From Embiotoca jacksoni (Eukaryota > Chordata > Actinopteri > Embiotocidae): a stretch of DNA of 64,000 nucleotides. Position numbers and translations under genes: made by a program. Shown here one piece after another: positions 1 through 13,838 of this stretch. The stretch is from positions 2,260,501 to 2,324,500 of the forward strand of contig JAKOON010000002.1 in assembly GCA_022577435.1 (NCBI GenBank), in the 5' to 3' direction. How positions within the stretch are numbered: the first letter of the stretch is position 1; each line of letters begins with the position of its first letter. The notes under the pieces were generated by a model. It saw nothing but the letters and a program-made list of their open reading frames with translations. It had not been told where the DNA came from and did not search any database.

Positions 1-590
1 TTCTAGAATTCCCTTTGAGCCAGAACTCTGTTTTGGATTTCCCACACACACACACACACACACGCACACACACACACACACACACGCACACACACACACA
101 CACACACGCACACTTGTTTTGCAGCTGCCCAGTGATGAAGGATGACCACGCTGAAAAGCTTTGCTTCATTTCAGCTGGGAAGAAGAAAGTTAAATTTGAA
201 TTTCATTCATTGGATACTTCAAATGCATATATTCATATTTTTGAAATCTCAGACTCAAGAGGGCTTATTTTTTGCATATTTTTTTTTCTCTTCAATCAGA
301 ATATTGAGATATAGAATTAAGATTCAAAAAGTGATATCAGAACAGTTTTTAGGACAACTGCTGAATTTGTATTATACATATCATATTACCCAGAGACAGT
401 GTGACATTAATAGGATGGTAAAATTTGAAATACAAAAGATACTCTGGACTGAAACAATGTGGTACAATAATAGGAAAGAAGCAAATATGCAGGAAAAAAA
501 AAACAGATTTTTCTGAACTGATGTTTATAAAAATGTTACAGTCAAAGAAAAGTGGGCAGAGGTGAGTAAAGATGCTTCATGTGTTTGCAG
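1..590 (+). other. cfap74: cfap74 intron (partial), CA microsatellite
   Basis: No exon could be supported here. The stretch opens with an interrupted (CA)n tract at 43-113 and continues as AT-rich sequence up to the acceptor (tgtttgcag) of the first recognised cfap74 exon. A 20-nt block at 542-561, bounded by an AG and a good gtgagt donor, looks like a micro-exon but cannot be tied to the protein. The stretch is presumed to be intronic because the downstream exon begins in mid-domain. Confidence 0.6.
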
Positions 591-764
591 GTGCAGTCGG
601 CACATTTCACCATCCACGCGGTTCTGACCTCGTCAGACCTCCAGTTCGACCAGACCGAGGTGGACTTTGGTTACTGCTCTGTTTACCAGTCGGTCCGGAG
701 CAGCGTCCGTCTCACCAATCTGTCCCTCCTGCCTCAGGACTTTGGCTTCCTGTGTGTTCCAGAG
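591..764 (+). CDS. cfap74: cfap74 coding exon a
   Basis: 58 codons, phase 0 at both ends, acceptor tgtttgcag, donor gtactg. It encodes an Ig-like strand set with TSSDLQFDQTEVDFGYCSVY and TNLSLLPQDFGF, characteristic of the CFAP74 ASH-type repeat. The Met at 579 in the same frame lies in the intron and is not a start. Confidence 0.85.
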
Positions 765-3700
765 GTACTGAATTAATCCTGTGAATACCTGCTTAATAAA
801 TGTTACTATATTTGAAAGGTATCCGATGCAGATATAAGCAGAAACAAACTCCTAAACTGTAGCTAATATCAGGTTCGTACTAGACTTAAATAGTCGTGAT
901 GACACAACTTTCCCTGTTGGAAACTGAACTGAGATTTGTTCCATTTGAATTAACAGTAACTTACAGCTCTTATATGGCGTAAAGAGAGTGAACACCGAAC
1001 AGAGAAGCTGCTATCAGCGAGATAAATTACATTCGTGAATTGTTTCCTGTGTCTCTTTTCATGCTTGAAGAGGCAATCTGAAAGGTGGATTGCACCACCA
1101 CCTATAAAAAAAAACTACCCCGCAGACAAATAATTACTGAATGTAGATACATTGAATGGTTATAGCAGAAAAAAATACTGTCCATGAGTAGAATGAAAAG
1201 TTGTATTTCATTAAAATCGTCATGTTTCTAACTTTCAGCAAGAAATTCAACCAATTTAACTTTGTTGGAAAATGAAATTGAAATTTTTTTTTTTCTCAAA
1301 CAGTTCGTTGAGGTCCAGCCGAATGATGGTTTTGGTACTCTGCTCCCACAAGAGAGCCTGAAGGTGGATCTGATTTTTTGTGCCAAAATGGCCAAAAAGT
1401 ACCGTTTCCAACTCAGCTGCAAGTCTGGAATTAACAAGTTAGTTTGTAATCCTGCACTCTGTGTAAATACATGTCACCTATGTGGATTTGTTCATGTAAT
1501 GGATGTTGATTTTAATGATGGGATCTGGTATTATCAAAGTCATCATGTCTGATATGATGGATATCATTTTGTTTATTTGATTACATCCAATATTCATTGC
1601 TTCTTCAGCAAACAGTTTACTTCCTGTTGTCCTCAGGGACTTCCTGTTGCCTTGCCGAGCAGTGGGTGTCCACCCGCCGCTGGAGCTCTCCCATTCTCTG
1701 GTCCAGTTTGGGGCCACAGCGTTAGGTGACCACTCCACGGCCACACTTTACCTGACCAACCATCACACCGCCCGGAACCGCTCCAGACAGCCAGCCGCTC
1801 CGGCAGACGAGGACGCCTCGGCCCTCGCGGTACCCAGGCTGTTCTCCTTCTCCCTGCCGGAGGATTCAGACATCAGCGTCGCTCCTTCTGCAGGACGCCT
1901 TCTCCCCGGAGAGGTGAGGCGGAGCGTCTCTTATGATAAAGGGGCACTCCACCCATTTTACACATTGAAGACTTCAAATCTGGAGGGTTTAAAACTACTT
2001 TGCATCGTGTTCTGTGGCTCTGCAGGAGCTCTGACAGGAAATGATCCTGATGATATCACCAAGGTTATTCCCTCAGGGCTTGGAGACTGCAAATGAATTA
2101 CAGGGGGGGGGGGGGGGGGGGGGGGGGGTCAAGATCTACCTACTAGCATATCCCAGAGCTTTTCACTGCAGCTCATGGTCTTTAAACTCCATCATCTGAT
2201 GAAAACCATGAGATGCAGTTAAAAGGTAAAAGCCAGAAACTGTCTGCCATTCATTTTGTTTTAATATATCTGTCATGATTCCATCGACTTTATGAAAGTA
2301 CAGTACTAAATGTAATGGACTGCAACTTTAATATGGACTTTTAAAATCAGTTCAAACCGAGAATGTTTTCTTGGCACTATCAGGGCCCACTGAAGATCTT
2401 TTTAATTTGCCCCCTTCTTCACCTTTTATTCTCTCGGTAACCATTTGGAGCTCGTTTGTGTGAGGTAGGGTTTGATATCGCTGCAAAAACATAATAATCC
2501 ATCTCCTTAATCGAACATGAAACTTGATTCAAATGGTTTAAGTTAAGCTTATGTACATTTTACTGTATAACCAAACCAAACCTGAGACTAGGAGGTACAT
2601 TTTTATTACAATAATTCGCAACCGGAACATAATGATCACAGAGCCAACTGATATCAAAGTAAAATCTTCCAGCCACAGTTCAAAAGTTATCCACTAATAT
2701 GTTGAGTCAAACAGCCATCATAGCTGCTGCTGGCTCACAACAGACCTTCACAGTGTAATGATGCCCTCTACTGGACACATGTTGGAAGTGAACCAACACT
2801 TCTTACTGGCTCTATTTTTAGAACATAAAACAAAAAGATCTGTTCAACCCAATGTTGATTTTATATTCACTGGATGCAGCATCATTTCACTGTATACTGT
2901 AGGTAACTGATTGCACTTCAGTGTTAAAGGTTGTGACAGTTGAATTTGAAGTCCTGTTTTCCATCATTTTACAGTGGAACACTTTCTTCCATTCTCCAGA
3001 CTGTATATAGAAACAATTAATACATTTCCCATTAGTTTTTTGTTTTTTTTCTGGCTGTGCAACAGAGGCCCAGTGGAAGAAATCCAGTAAATAGGCTTCA
3101 ATTGGCAAACAGAGGGATTATAGTCCTCAGTCCACTGGAGTTGCTCCACGCCAGAGAAACCCCAAAACAGGATTCTGCCCAAAACTCATTTAAACCTCCA
3201 CTCTGTAGTATGAAGTGGAGGTTCAAATTAAAAAACGCTCAGGGTGTAAAAACACTGTCATCTGAAAAACACACACACAATAACAAACAATAGTATTGCT
3301 GTATCTTCTAAATGGGAGTAATTTCAGACATGTTACCATCTCTCCTCTGTCAAGTCAGAGTGTGTTATAGACCAATAGCACAAAGCATAATTCAAGGGAC
3401 TGTTCATATAATAAGAGCAATAATGAACAGTATTATCAAAATGTGAAAGTGAGCAAAACTACTTTCAAAGCACCACAAACAGAATATCTGACATGGACAG
3501 TACATTTAATAAAACACTGAACATGCAGCAAAATCTGCAAAAACCTACAGAGGTGAGACAACTCGGACAAAAACATATATATATAGAGAGAGAGATATAG
3601 ATATAGATATAGATATATAGATATAGATATAGATACACATATGTTGTGGTATATGTATAAACTGGAGGACCATGGTTTAGTGTTTAGGGCAGAATAAGGG

Positions 3701-6700
3701 AGGTTATTGGCTGGGGGTAAAAAAAAAAATGATGAGTCGACTGAACTAGCATCTTGAATGGGGGTAAAAAGACAACTCCAGAAAAGAGGAGCTCAGTAAG
3801 GGAAAGTACTGATGTTTACTATATTTTTAGGATGGGGAGGAGAACGTAGAGACCCAGCAGGTATATGAAGAGTGACCAAAGGTGACGGATAGGAAGGTGC
3901 AAGTCTATTTGATATTTTCTAGGTTGAAAGTAGTTTCTTGAAGTTCAATCTAGCAAGCATAAGGAGTCAATGTTGTGAAACAATAACAGGGGTGATAGGA
4001 TATTCCAGCTGCAGTATTTAGTAAAAGTTTAAGTTTGGTAATAGTTAATTTCGCTAAGCCAGAGAAAAGTTAAATACAGGAATCGAGCCTGGATGAGTCA
4101 AAAGCATTAAATAGAGTTTCGGTGTCGTCCGTGGAAAGAAACGAATGTTTCGAAGGTGGAAACATGCCGTTTTTGTAATGTTGGTGATATGTTTGTCAAA
4201 GGAGAGATGGAGATCAAAGAGCATACGGAGATTACTAATACAGGGACTTTGTGAGATTGTGGAACCACCTGTGTAAAACAAGAATTAGCTTTTCTGTTTT
4301 TTCAGCATTTAAAAGATTTGATGACATCCATTGTTTGATTCCTGATATGCGTTCCTCTAGTTTCACCAGATGATGAAGGGCGTCAGATCTCTTCGAAATA
4401 TATAGCTGAGTGTCATCTGCGTGGAAACATAACTATCCATGGATCCTCTTCTGCTCAGAGATGTCTGGTGCAGGTGACGTTCAGACCCAGACTGTTGGAC
4501 CAGGAGATCAAAGACGAGGCGCTGCGTCTCCTCCAGCAAGCCGAGCTGCTCCAGGAGAAGCTGGAGAGGAGCAGATCTGCTGAACAGGAGGTACAACTGC
4601 ACATGAATGCATCTTTAGCGGATTTTTTTTTTTTTAAATGTTATTACCATGCAGCCACACTCATTTGTGTTGCCTTTTTATGAACCCATCAGTCGTGTTC
4701 TCGTGTATTTATAAGATCCTTATGGAACCCGGCAAAGGGAGGAACACATCTGTGAATCAAAAGAGCAGCAAGGTGTCAGACGAACCGAAGACGGACGACC
4801 CAACTGAATCACCATATTCTGTCCACCTCCTGCCGGGGTAGCTTCCCTCTCTACACTGATTATTTACTCAGTGCCATCAAACACATCCAGTTTGCTGGAC
4901 TGAAACACCAGACAAGTAAATATTCACGGGAAAAATATTCTGCATCAAACAGCAGCACTGCAGAAAGAGAATGAATTATTCCCTGAATGCCTCTTTATGT
5001 AGGAAAGTAGGCTGAAGCCAATTAATAACCTGAGATCCAACAACTCTGAAATATAAATGACACAAAGCTTTGACATTCCCTCTTCTCCCAGTGATTAATT
5101 GGTTTAATCAGTATTCCCATTTCTTTTAATTGTAATCACTCCATCCATAGTATGATCTCAACCAACTGGAAAATCCTGATGAAATGGTAAAGAGTATATG
5201 ATGGATGTGAGGAGAGAGGTTTTTTTTTTTTTTTCTTACTTGGTTAATTGTGAGTTTCTTTCAAGGTCAGAGCAGTACGAGCAGGCCAAGGCCTCTCTGC
5301 TGTACTCTTTCAGCCAGCGCTACAGAGAGTACACCGTTCCCTGCTTCGTGTCAGACGGAGACCCTCCAGAGGAAGACAGACAGGTCCAGCCAGCATGGAG
5401 GTAACGGTCAGCTTCCACAACGAGACACTGCGGGCCAAAGCTGGGGAACAATTATCCATAAAAGAAGAGGACAGAGGGGGAAGTCATGTCAGATTTGTGA
5501 CATGCTTCCCCAGGCCCTGTACAGATTCACAATTTTAGAATTCTTGAACCTGAATGTGAAGCTGTTCTCTTAAGCCACGTCTTTCTTTTCTTTATTTTTC
5601 CATAGATTTTAAACGAATATAGAAAATAATGTCTGCAGTTGACAGCATGTCTGATCCATGAACTCACTGCAGGGCAGAAATACGTTTTCTCCCGTGCACT
5701 TTGAAGGTGGCGTCACCTTTATATCAGCTGCTCCAGCCTCACAGCCCATAATATTCCTTTTTCATTAAATCGTGACCCAAAGTTTAAAAATTTTTGAGCC
5801 ATTGCAATTAATTTCCTAAAAAGTAGTGCACTAATGCGCTATGCCTTCATACACTGTTAAAAAATATATAATAACACAAAAATGCAACAAAAGTGCTACT
5901 CGGGCTAAAAACCCGACAATCAAAAAGGCAGCCTTATCGTGAATTAAATAAACATCTCAACGTATCTTGAATTACAGGTATAGATGCTTCTCATATTCAT
6001 ATTCATATTCAAGAATCAAATTTTCCTTGTAGCAGAGGTGCTGAGTGGTTCCTCATGTAGACGTTAGCATCCTTAGCTCCTGGAAGGTACTCAGCAGCTT
6101 TGCCTTTATAAGGATATATCTATATTTAATGAAGCTACTCATCAGGTAAACATCAGTTGTGGGAAGGGTGCAATTGAAAAGAATGTATCAGAGGACAAAC
6201 ACTTGAGTCTCCATCCAAACAAAGTAGCCACACCTTCCAGTCTTTTTCTTTTATTTATAACACTTACCTAAAGATTTGGCACATTTGAAAATCCTTTTTT
6301 TTCCTCTCTTGTTTGCACTGTGAGCTCTACCAACAACTTTTAAGTCATTTTGACTTAAATTAAATCAAATACAAGTATCAGTCGTGTGTGCGAACATGAA
6401 ACAGTTGCTTAATTGTCAGATTTCCTGTCATTGCCCCGACTCAGAGAGTGACAGCTGTTCCACACACTCCTTATTTCTTCACTTGTCATTTCCAATATCT
6501 CCTCAGTCCCTTCAATACGCTCTACTTGAAGCTGCAATGTCCTGCTGTACAGCCCCCTCTAATGGTGATATCCAACAATGGACACAGCATCATCGACTTC
6601 CATCAGGTGGCACTGGGTGAGTCATTTTTTATGTAGGTTCATCACGTACATGTGATCTTTGCACATCTAATCTTTTTGTGCTTCTATGCTGTGTTGTTTT

Positions 6701-9700
6701 TGTGTCTTCCATTTTGTAGGAGAGAAGGTGATTAAAAGGTTTACAGTTCAGAACATTTCAAAGGGATCGCTGGATGTATCCTTTCTCTGTTTCTCTCCAA
6801 CTATTGAGCAACGTGTTGTTTTCTGAGCTCTCCAAGATTCAAGATTTCAGTGCAAATCATTTGAAAAATGGATAACGTGCACCTTCTATAGTCTTTAGAC
6901 ATCAATGTGATTATTAAGAACAGATGTTTAATGCTGCAGACTGAATGGTCTGTGAAATGCATGAATGATTACAAAAAGCAAAAATACAAATTTATAAGAA
7001 ACTTTCATTTCATTTTAAATGAAAGTTATGAATGCCAAAAGCGCCACAAATGAAATTATGTGAGGTCAATCCAAGCCGAAGTCATAGATCCTGACAGGTT
7101 TCAACTTTTTAATAGCGTCTTTTTACACAAGTTACTATCATGTCAAGAAATCAAATATCACACAAACATGTGTCTACAAATTGCTACTACAACTATTGGT
7201 GATAATAAATATTAAAACTAGCCGCTTTTCTTTGACTGCTTCCAAGCTGAGGTCGTCGGTGTTGGACGTACTTGGTCCTTTTTCCCTTCGCAACGCTCTC
7301 AGATGTATAAGACCTGGAGAGAAACACACTCTGGTTCTGGCCTTCAGTCCAACTCTGGACAAAAAGGTGAGTCAACAGTGGAAAGTTCAACATTCAGCTC
7401 AATGACTTTTGCTAGAACGTGATAAACATCGGAGCGTGTGAGCAACAAATAAATCAATAATTCATGTTAATCCACTGATTTGCTGTTGTACTTTTCACCT
7501 TGAATATAATCAAATGAAATACCACGAAAAGATAATTGAGTAACTAATAACACGAATATTAAGTGATACCTCTCACACTCAACCTTTGCTGTTCTCTAGC
7601 ACTGCGACAAGCTGCAGGTGAGCTGCCAGAAAATGAGTTTGGAGGTGACTCTGCAGGGGGAGGGTGTCGTCCCTGCTGTCACCTCGTCCCACAGCGGAGG
7701 TCTCCTTGACTTTGGCTTCGTGTTGGAGAAGGAGAGCGCCTCACAAGTGGTGAAGGTCAGTCAACACATGGCAAAAAGGACGAGAAGTAGTGGTACAGCA
7801 AAGAGATGACTTCTTGTTAGTTTTGAAGTCTACCGAAGGTCAATTTTTAAAAACAGTCCAATCAGAAGTGAAGTGTATGTTCACATGAAGCTTTTGGGTG
7901 GAAGACGTCGTTGTTCGTGACGTTCGACCTTGTTCTGCCTGCAGTTACAGAACAGGTCAGTGGTGTCGCTGGGTTTCAGGGTGCTGCTGGCCAGTCTGTC
8001 TCCTTCCAGGCCTCGGGGCGGAACTGACAGAGTCACCGTCCTGTTGGACAGACACACAGACCCTCAGCTGCAGCCGACTGTGGGTAAGATGTAACAAACA
8101 TTGCACTGATTGACTGCTTTGACTGCCAGAGCTCCAAAAGTAAAGACAGAGCGGAGCTCGTCTTTTTGAACATTGTGTCCGTGTTTTAGCACTCATGTAG
8201 AAGTGAATCTTTTTCACCACGTGTTCTCGGTTTTGATCAATAATTTCACTCATTATTAAGTACATGTGGGTAACACAATAAAGGACAACACAGAATAAGC
8301 TAGCAGCCACCAGATCTCAAGCCAAGACATACGCTCAAGAAAGACATTCGTCCTTCTAGTGGAGCTCCAGAGACATCGTGGATCTCTGCCAAGTTTCTCT
8401 GAAGCTGTTCTGAAGGCTGCGCCAACATTTTACTAAGACCGGCTGATGCTGGACTTTAGGGAGTACTGCAAGCATCTTTCTCTCCATTATGTTCAATAAA
8501 AAAAGTTTTCATATTGGAACACGCCGACACCGATGCTGATGGGCCAAAAATAAAATCAGCCAGCCAATAAATCAGTCAACCTTGACTTACAATGCATAAA
8601 CTGTTGTATATATTAGAGTAGTCAGATGAGCAGACCGTATAAGCAAAGAATTGCTGAATGTTTCTCTCATACATCAGAGATTTTACTATTCTGTGCTACA
8701 AACATTTGGACATTTGAATGGCTTCAACATGTCAATTGTCTAATGTACTGTATGTGTATCTGTCTATTTAACTATTTTGTAATACTGTTTATTTTTTGAT
8801 GAAAGTTTAATTATTTTACATTTAGTCATAATTTGTAATGCTCTGCCATTTTTGCTTCTAAAGTGCACTGATTAGGTCAATCCAAGTAAACCATTTATAA
8901 AATGTGCAGATACTATAACAAGCAGTAAATTGACTTGCAGGGCCCTGATTTTGTGACTCAGGCTGTCTCCTTCCATTATGACACAGGTGCAGCACCAAAG
9001 TGCTTTTCCACGGCACCGTCGCCACCGTAGCTTACAACGATGTAATATAAACTTGATGTTTGGTAATTAGTATTTTTCTGGCAGACGGTGCATTTTTGAC
9101 CAAATATTGTAATGTTAATAGTCTAAAATGATGTAAATATGTATAGTTTTTAGTCACATGACTGCCCACCACCCCAAACTGTTACCATAGCATCCAAACC
9201 CTCCAGGAACCTGGGAAAACCCTGTTGATAGTGGGCTCATGCTTTTACTTAAAATTTGTAAAGAGGAACAAATAAGCATTAATTAACAAAAATTTATTTA
9301 ATTAAATTAATTATAGAGACCTATTCATTGATTGTTTTGTATTGTATTCATAACTGCATTATTTGTACTCTTAGTGTGGCATGAGTATGTTTGGTGACCA
9401 GAATTACCTTTTAGATAACAGTGATCTGAACATGCAAAGTCACAGACATCAGCAGCTCTGACATTAATTCCAATGAACTTGCAAAGTTAGGAAAATAAAA
9501 GCAGGTTTATTAGTATTATTTTTAACAGCAGCAAATGTAACATGAGCTGACATAGTAACTGCAGTAAACTGTATATTCTGTCTTGTACAGGGACCCAAAA
9601 CTGCAGTGGGCTGAGTGTGTTCAATGCAGTGCCTGTAGAGGGCAGCATTGCTCCGGGACAGAGCCAAGACATCACCGTCACCTTTCAACCCGACCACCCG

Positions 9701-9752
9701 TCTGTCAACTTCTCTGACAAGCTCAGCATAGAGCTCATGAATAAGGTCAGCA

Positions 9753-9816
<64 letters not shown>

Positions 9817-12800
9817 ACGTTCAACCTTGAATACATGTCTTTACTCGACCTGTCCTTGTCCACAATCACAGGTTGTAAAAGTGATCACATGATCTGGGTA
9901 AAACCGCTGCCACCCAACACATTGTCGTTATTCTAATGTACTCAGTGCACCCTGTGTGTCCTCTCCTCACTGGGGTCCTCATGAGGTAACAACCTTAACC
10001 CTGTCCCATTTCTGTCCCTCAGAGTAAAGTGTGTGTGATGGATCTGAAGGGTGCGGCCTCTTCACACAACATGTATCTCTATGGAGGAGACCTGCTGACG
10101 GTTCCCGTTGAGTCCCTCCTCCCTTCACTCATAACCAGTCGACCTCCACTCACAGGTATCACGGCCTCTGTCTCCATCTCCTCTTTAGGGTCACCACCCT
10201 TGGTGTGATGGAAACGATGTGGCTAAATGGAACACGCAGTCGATGTGGAACAGATCAATGCTACAGCGTTTATGTGTGGAAATGATCCATCGATTCAGGT
10301 TCAAGCGTATTCTGAGATACTGAGGGCTCGAAGCGGGGCAGGATATTCTTACAGCGACACTATAAAGATGACTAATATCTCCCAGACACATCCCATGATT
10401 TATGTAGGAGAGGGCAGCGTATGTGATGAAGTAATGTACACTAATCATTGCTCACTGACAGCCCGTGTGCTTGTCACCAGCAGTCAGATCATATTTCACC
10501 TTAAAATCCATGTGTGAAAACAGGAACTCCTGCCAGACAAGGTTACAGTCAATTTTTACTTAATCAAAGAGGTGTTGGTGCATTTAAATGCGATTAGCAG
10601 CTGGATCAGACCCGATTGGTTCAGAGAAACTCAGAGGTGTCCTCTGGGAAAAGATGTTAGCTTGAATCTGAAAGTCTCCCGTTGACGCCCGGCAAAATTT
10701 GCATTGTTGACGTGTCCTTAAAAAGGAAAGGACTTGTATACTTTCAATTTTTTGCTTCTGACAGATTTTTCTTTTTTTTTTAATATCTTTTATTTTCCTT
10801 CGTGGCATCCATTAATTTTCATCCATTTCTGTATCGTATGAAAATCAATTAGCAGACTTGAAACTTGGTTTTGTCCACATTGCTGAGGGTGCAACAGACT
10901 GGGATGCAAATTTGATCATCTGCTCATGTCTGTGAGAATCTGTGTGCGACCACAATGAGCCAACAAATGTGTGAACACGTACACGGACACCCAGTGTTGT
11001 TTATACAGAATCACGTCGGACCTATTTTTAGACTACCTGCCCTTTTACAGTGCAGATTGATTTTTAAACGTCTGCAGTGTAAAAATGTAGCATTTCAAAA
11101 CAGCCCATAAAAATGTGTTCATTATTCATAGTTAGATTTGTAGGAGCTGAATGAAACATATGGATGTCTGAAATGGTGAAGAGATGAGTTAGACAGCCAA
11201 ACGAACTTCTCTGTTAAAGGTTTTGTTTGGCCGCTGCAGTCTGTTCAGCTAAATGCTAATAACATTAGTTGTGGAGGAATTTGAATGAATGTATTGGATA
11301 AATGTTGATCTGATAATATCACTTTATGGAATTTCCGGGAATCCTCAAACTGATTCATCCTGAGAACAACATGAACGTCTGTGAAGCGTATGTGGAATAA
11401 TCCAATAGTTGCTCAAATATTTCAATCTGGACCAAAGTGGTGGACAGACACATCCACCAGGTTGGGATGTAAACAAACTGTGTCAACAAATACCATCAAT
11501 GTTTGTGTGATCATCAAGTAGAAGGACGCGTAAAGTTAAAGTTCCTAATGATATCAATATGGAACAAAATCAAGCAGGTCTCATCGTATAAATATTTGAG
11601 TGTAATGATCATCTGTTGTCCTGGAAACACAATACTGAATTTATCTGCAGGGACAAACCAAAGAATTTGTTTTCTCTGCCGTTTCTGGTCTTTCATGGCG
11701 AGTAGACAAATTCATTTGCGGTTTTACTTCCGTGATCATGAGTGTTTATTACAGCACTGTAATGCCATATTGTACAAGTGTTCGTCCACTACGTTAAAGA
11801 CAAAAGTGCTGCATGAAATAAAAACCGGCTCAGAGATCGTAGGCCAACCCTTCGAGAAACTGTAAATCAGTCTATCAGAGTAACCGGAGCCACACTGCAC
11901 TTATAGCAACATGTAAGACGGTCTAATAGCATTTTCTCTGATCCCAGTCATGACCTGAACAGAAAATACTAATTGTTACCATGAAACTGGAGATACGAGA
12001 CTGAAGCACTCTCATGCACCAGTCAATCCTCAGATTTAATGTGGCACTTAGGCCCAAATGAAATGTTCATTGAAGAAACTGAAATGACTTTTGTGATTGT
12101 AATTTTAATTGTGTGTATCCTTGTCCTAATTGTTTGAAGTCTTTGTGATACTTTAAATGGAGCTGCTCTGATGAGTGAAAAATTATCTGACAACTAAATT
12201 ATCATCATCATCATCATCATCATCATCAGTAGGACGGTAGTAAAAACCTGCATAACTCCTGTGTACGTAGCAGAGTCGGAGGTGATGGAGAGGCCCGGCG
12301 TCCCTGTGCTGGTGAGCCTGCGGGCGAGCTGCTGTCGAGGAGACGTCACACCAGCAGTCAAGCAGCTGCAGGTTGGCTGCATCCGCTCCATACAGACTAA
12401 TAAGAAGGTACTGTGATGTCATCAGACGTTCAAACATCCGGAGGCAAATACTCAGATGCACAACTGACTGCTGCCACGTGTTTCACCAAGTCTACTATGA
12501 TGCATCATATCAATATTAAACTTTTATCGCATTTTGTCCCTGAACCGCTTTTGTCCCCTCTTTGGTCATAAGCAGCATTAAAAGTAACCAAGCCTCTTAT
12601 GTGAATATACAATCGACCAATCCAAATTTTGGAAAGGGAGCCAATAAGATCATATGATTGCCACGTTCTTAAGAAATTAAATATGTTAAGTTTGAATCAT
12701 TTCAATAATCAGGCTCCGCAGGTGCTCAGTGACTCTGTGGCTCCACTCAGAGCCTCCAGCTCAGTAAAACGTGGAGCATCCAGCGAGAGAAGTTCATCTT

Positions 12801-13754
12801 CATCCAGACAAACATTTGTTTTCTGTTTAGGGGATAAACTTGGAATCGCTGATCTATAAAACTTAAACTAGATCCTGATTTGGATGATTTTAAACTCAAA
12901 CTGAAACAGAGGGATCAGCCATGAACGTTAAAGATCAGCTTCTCTTGTTTTATGATGCATTTCTGTTTTCATTTGTCTTGTATTGTTCTGTGTATTTTTC
13001 TGTTTTTATTGTCAGTTCTGTGTTTTGAATGTTCATCCTTTTTGTTGCATTTGTGATCTGTAATGTCGAAGGTACTTTAAAGGTCCACCTAGGGACGAGC
13101 CTCGCAAATACACTCAAGGCTATAAATGCTGTGGGGTGTGGCATTGGTTTATGCTGCATACGTGTCCCTATACAAATAAACATTAAAGAAATAACCAAAT
13201 GATCTTTTCCCCAGGGTGGAGAGTTTTACTGGGACAACACGGCGTCGGTGCAGCAGCAGGGCTTCAGTGTGGAGCCCAGCAGGGGCAGCGTGGAGGCCGG
13301 ACACAGACGCTCCGTCACCATCACGTGGACTCCCCTCAAACAACACAAGGTGAGGAACACAGGACTTACTGGGAACTACCAAAACATGTTTACAACCGTG
13401 ACTGCGTAAGTGTGTAAACTAAAGTCCAAAGGGTTAAACTCATCATCAAAAAAATACTCTAAAGCTCAGGTGCACAAAAACACTGCTCATTTTTAATAGT
13501 AAATGTCATTGTTATTTCAGAGTTTTTGAATTCTTAGGCTTAAAATCTGTTTCATATTTTCACATCATTTTATTTTCAATAAAAAAAAGTCTGGCGGAGA
13601 CGCTGACGTCCGGTTACTTTTGGTGATGAGATTGTAAATTTCAAAGGCCAGACATTTTGTACCGTCAACAACATCAATCCTGTAAATCCTGTGTACCTTT
13701 TTTGAATTTAGTACTGCTGCTGTTTATTTACGAGCACACGTCTCTGAATGACTG

Positions 13755-13838
<84 letters not shown>

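Larger units (their letters stand above)
1914..4458 (+). other. cfap74: cfap74 intron with poly-G, microsatellite and LINE remnant
   Basis: A 2.5-kb intron. It holds an uninterrupted run of 26 G (2103-2128), a compound AT/AG/GATATA microsatellite near 3577-3640 and a decayed antisense LINE piece from about 4020 to 4440. Between these it is ordinary AT-rich sequence with no exon I could support. Confidence 0.7.

Noticed and set aside
15..314. ORF with a His-Thr repeat at the left edge
   Set aside because: It is the translation of a CA microsatellite, and the rest does not match cfap74.
542..561. 20-nt micro-exon before the first cfap74 exon
   Set aside because: The AG and gtgagt borders are good, but the peptide is too short to place and the phase cannot be tested without upstream exons.
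11503..11865. 120-codon ORF in a cfap74 intron
   Set aside because: It lies between two phase-compatible exons, shows no family features and is not needed for the reading frame.
12194..12461. ORFs with Asp or Met runs antisense to cfap74 exon n
   Set aside because: They are shadows of the real exon plus an ATC trinucleotide repeat.
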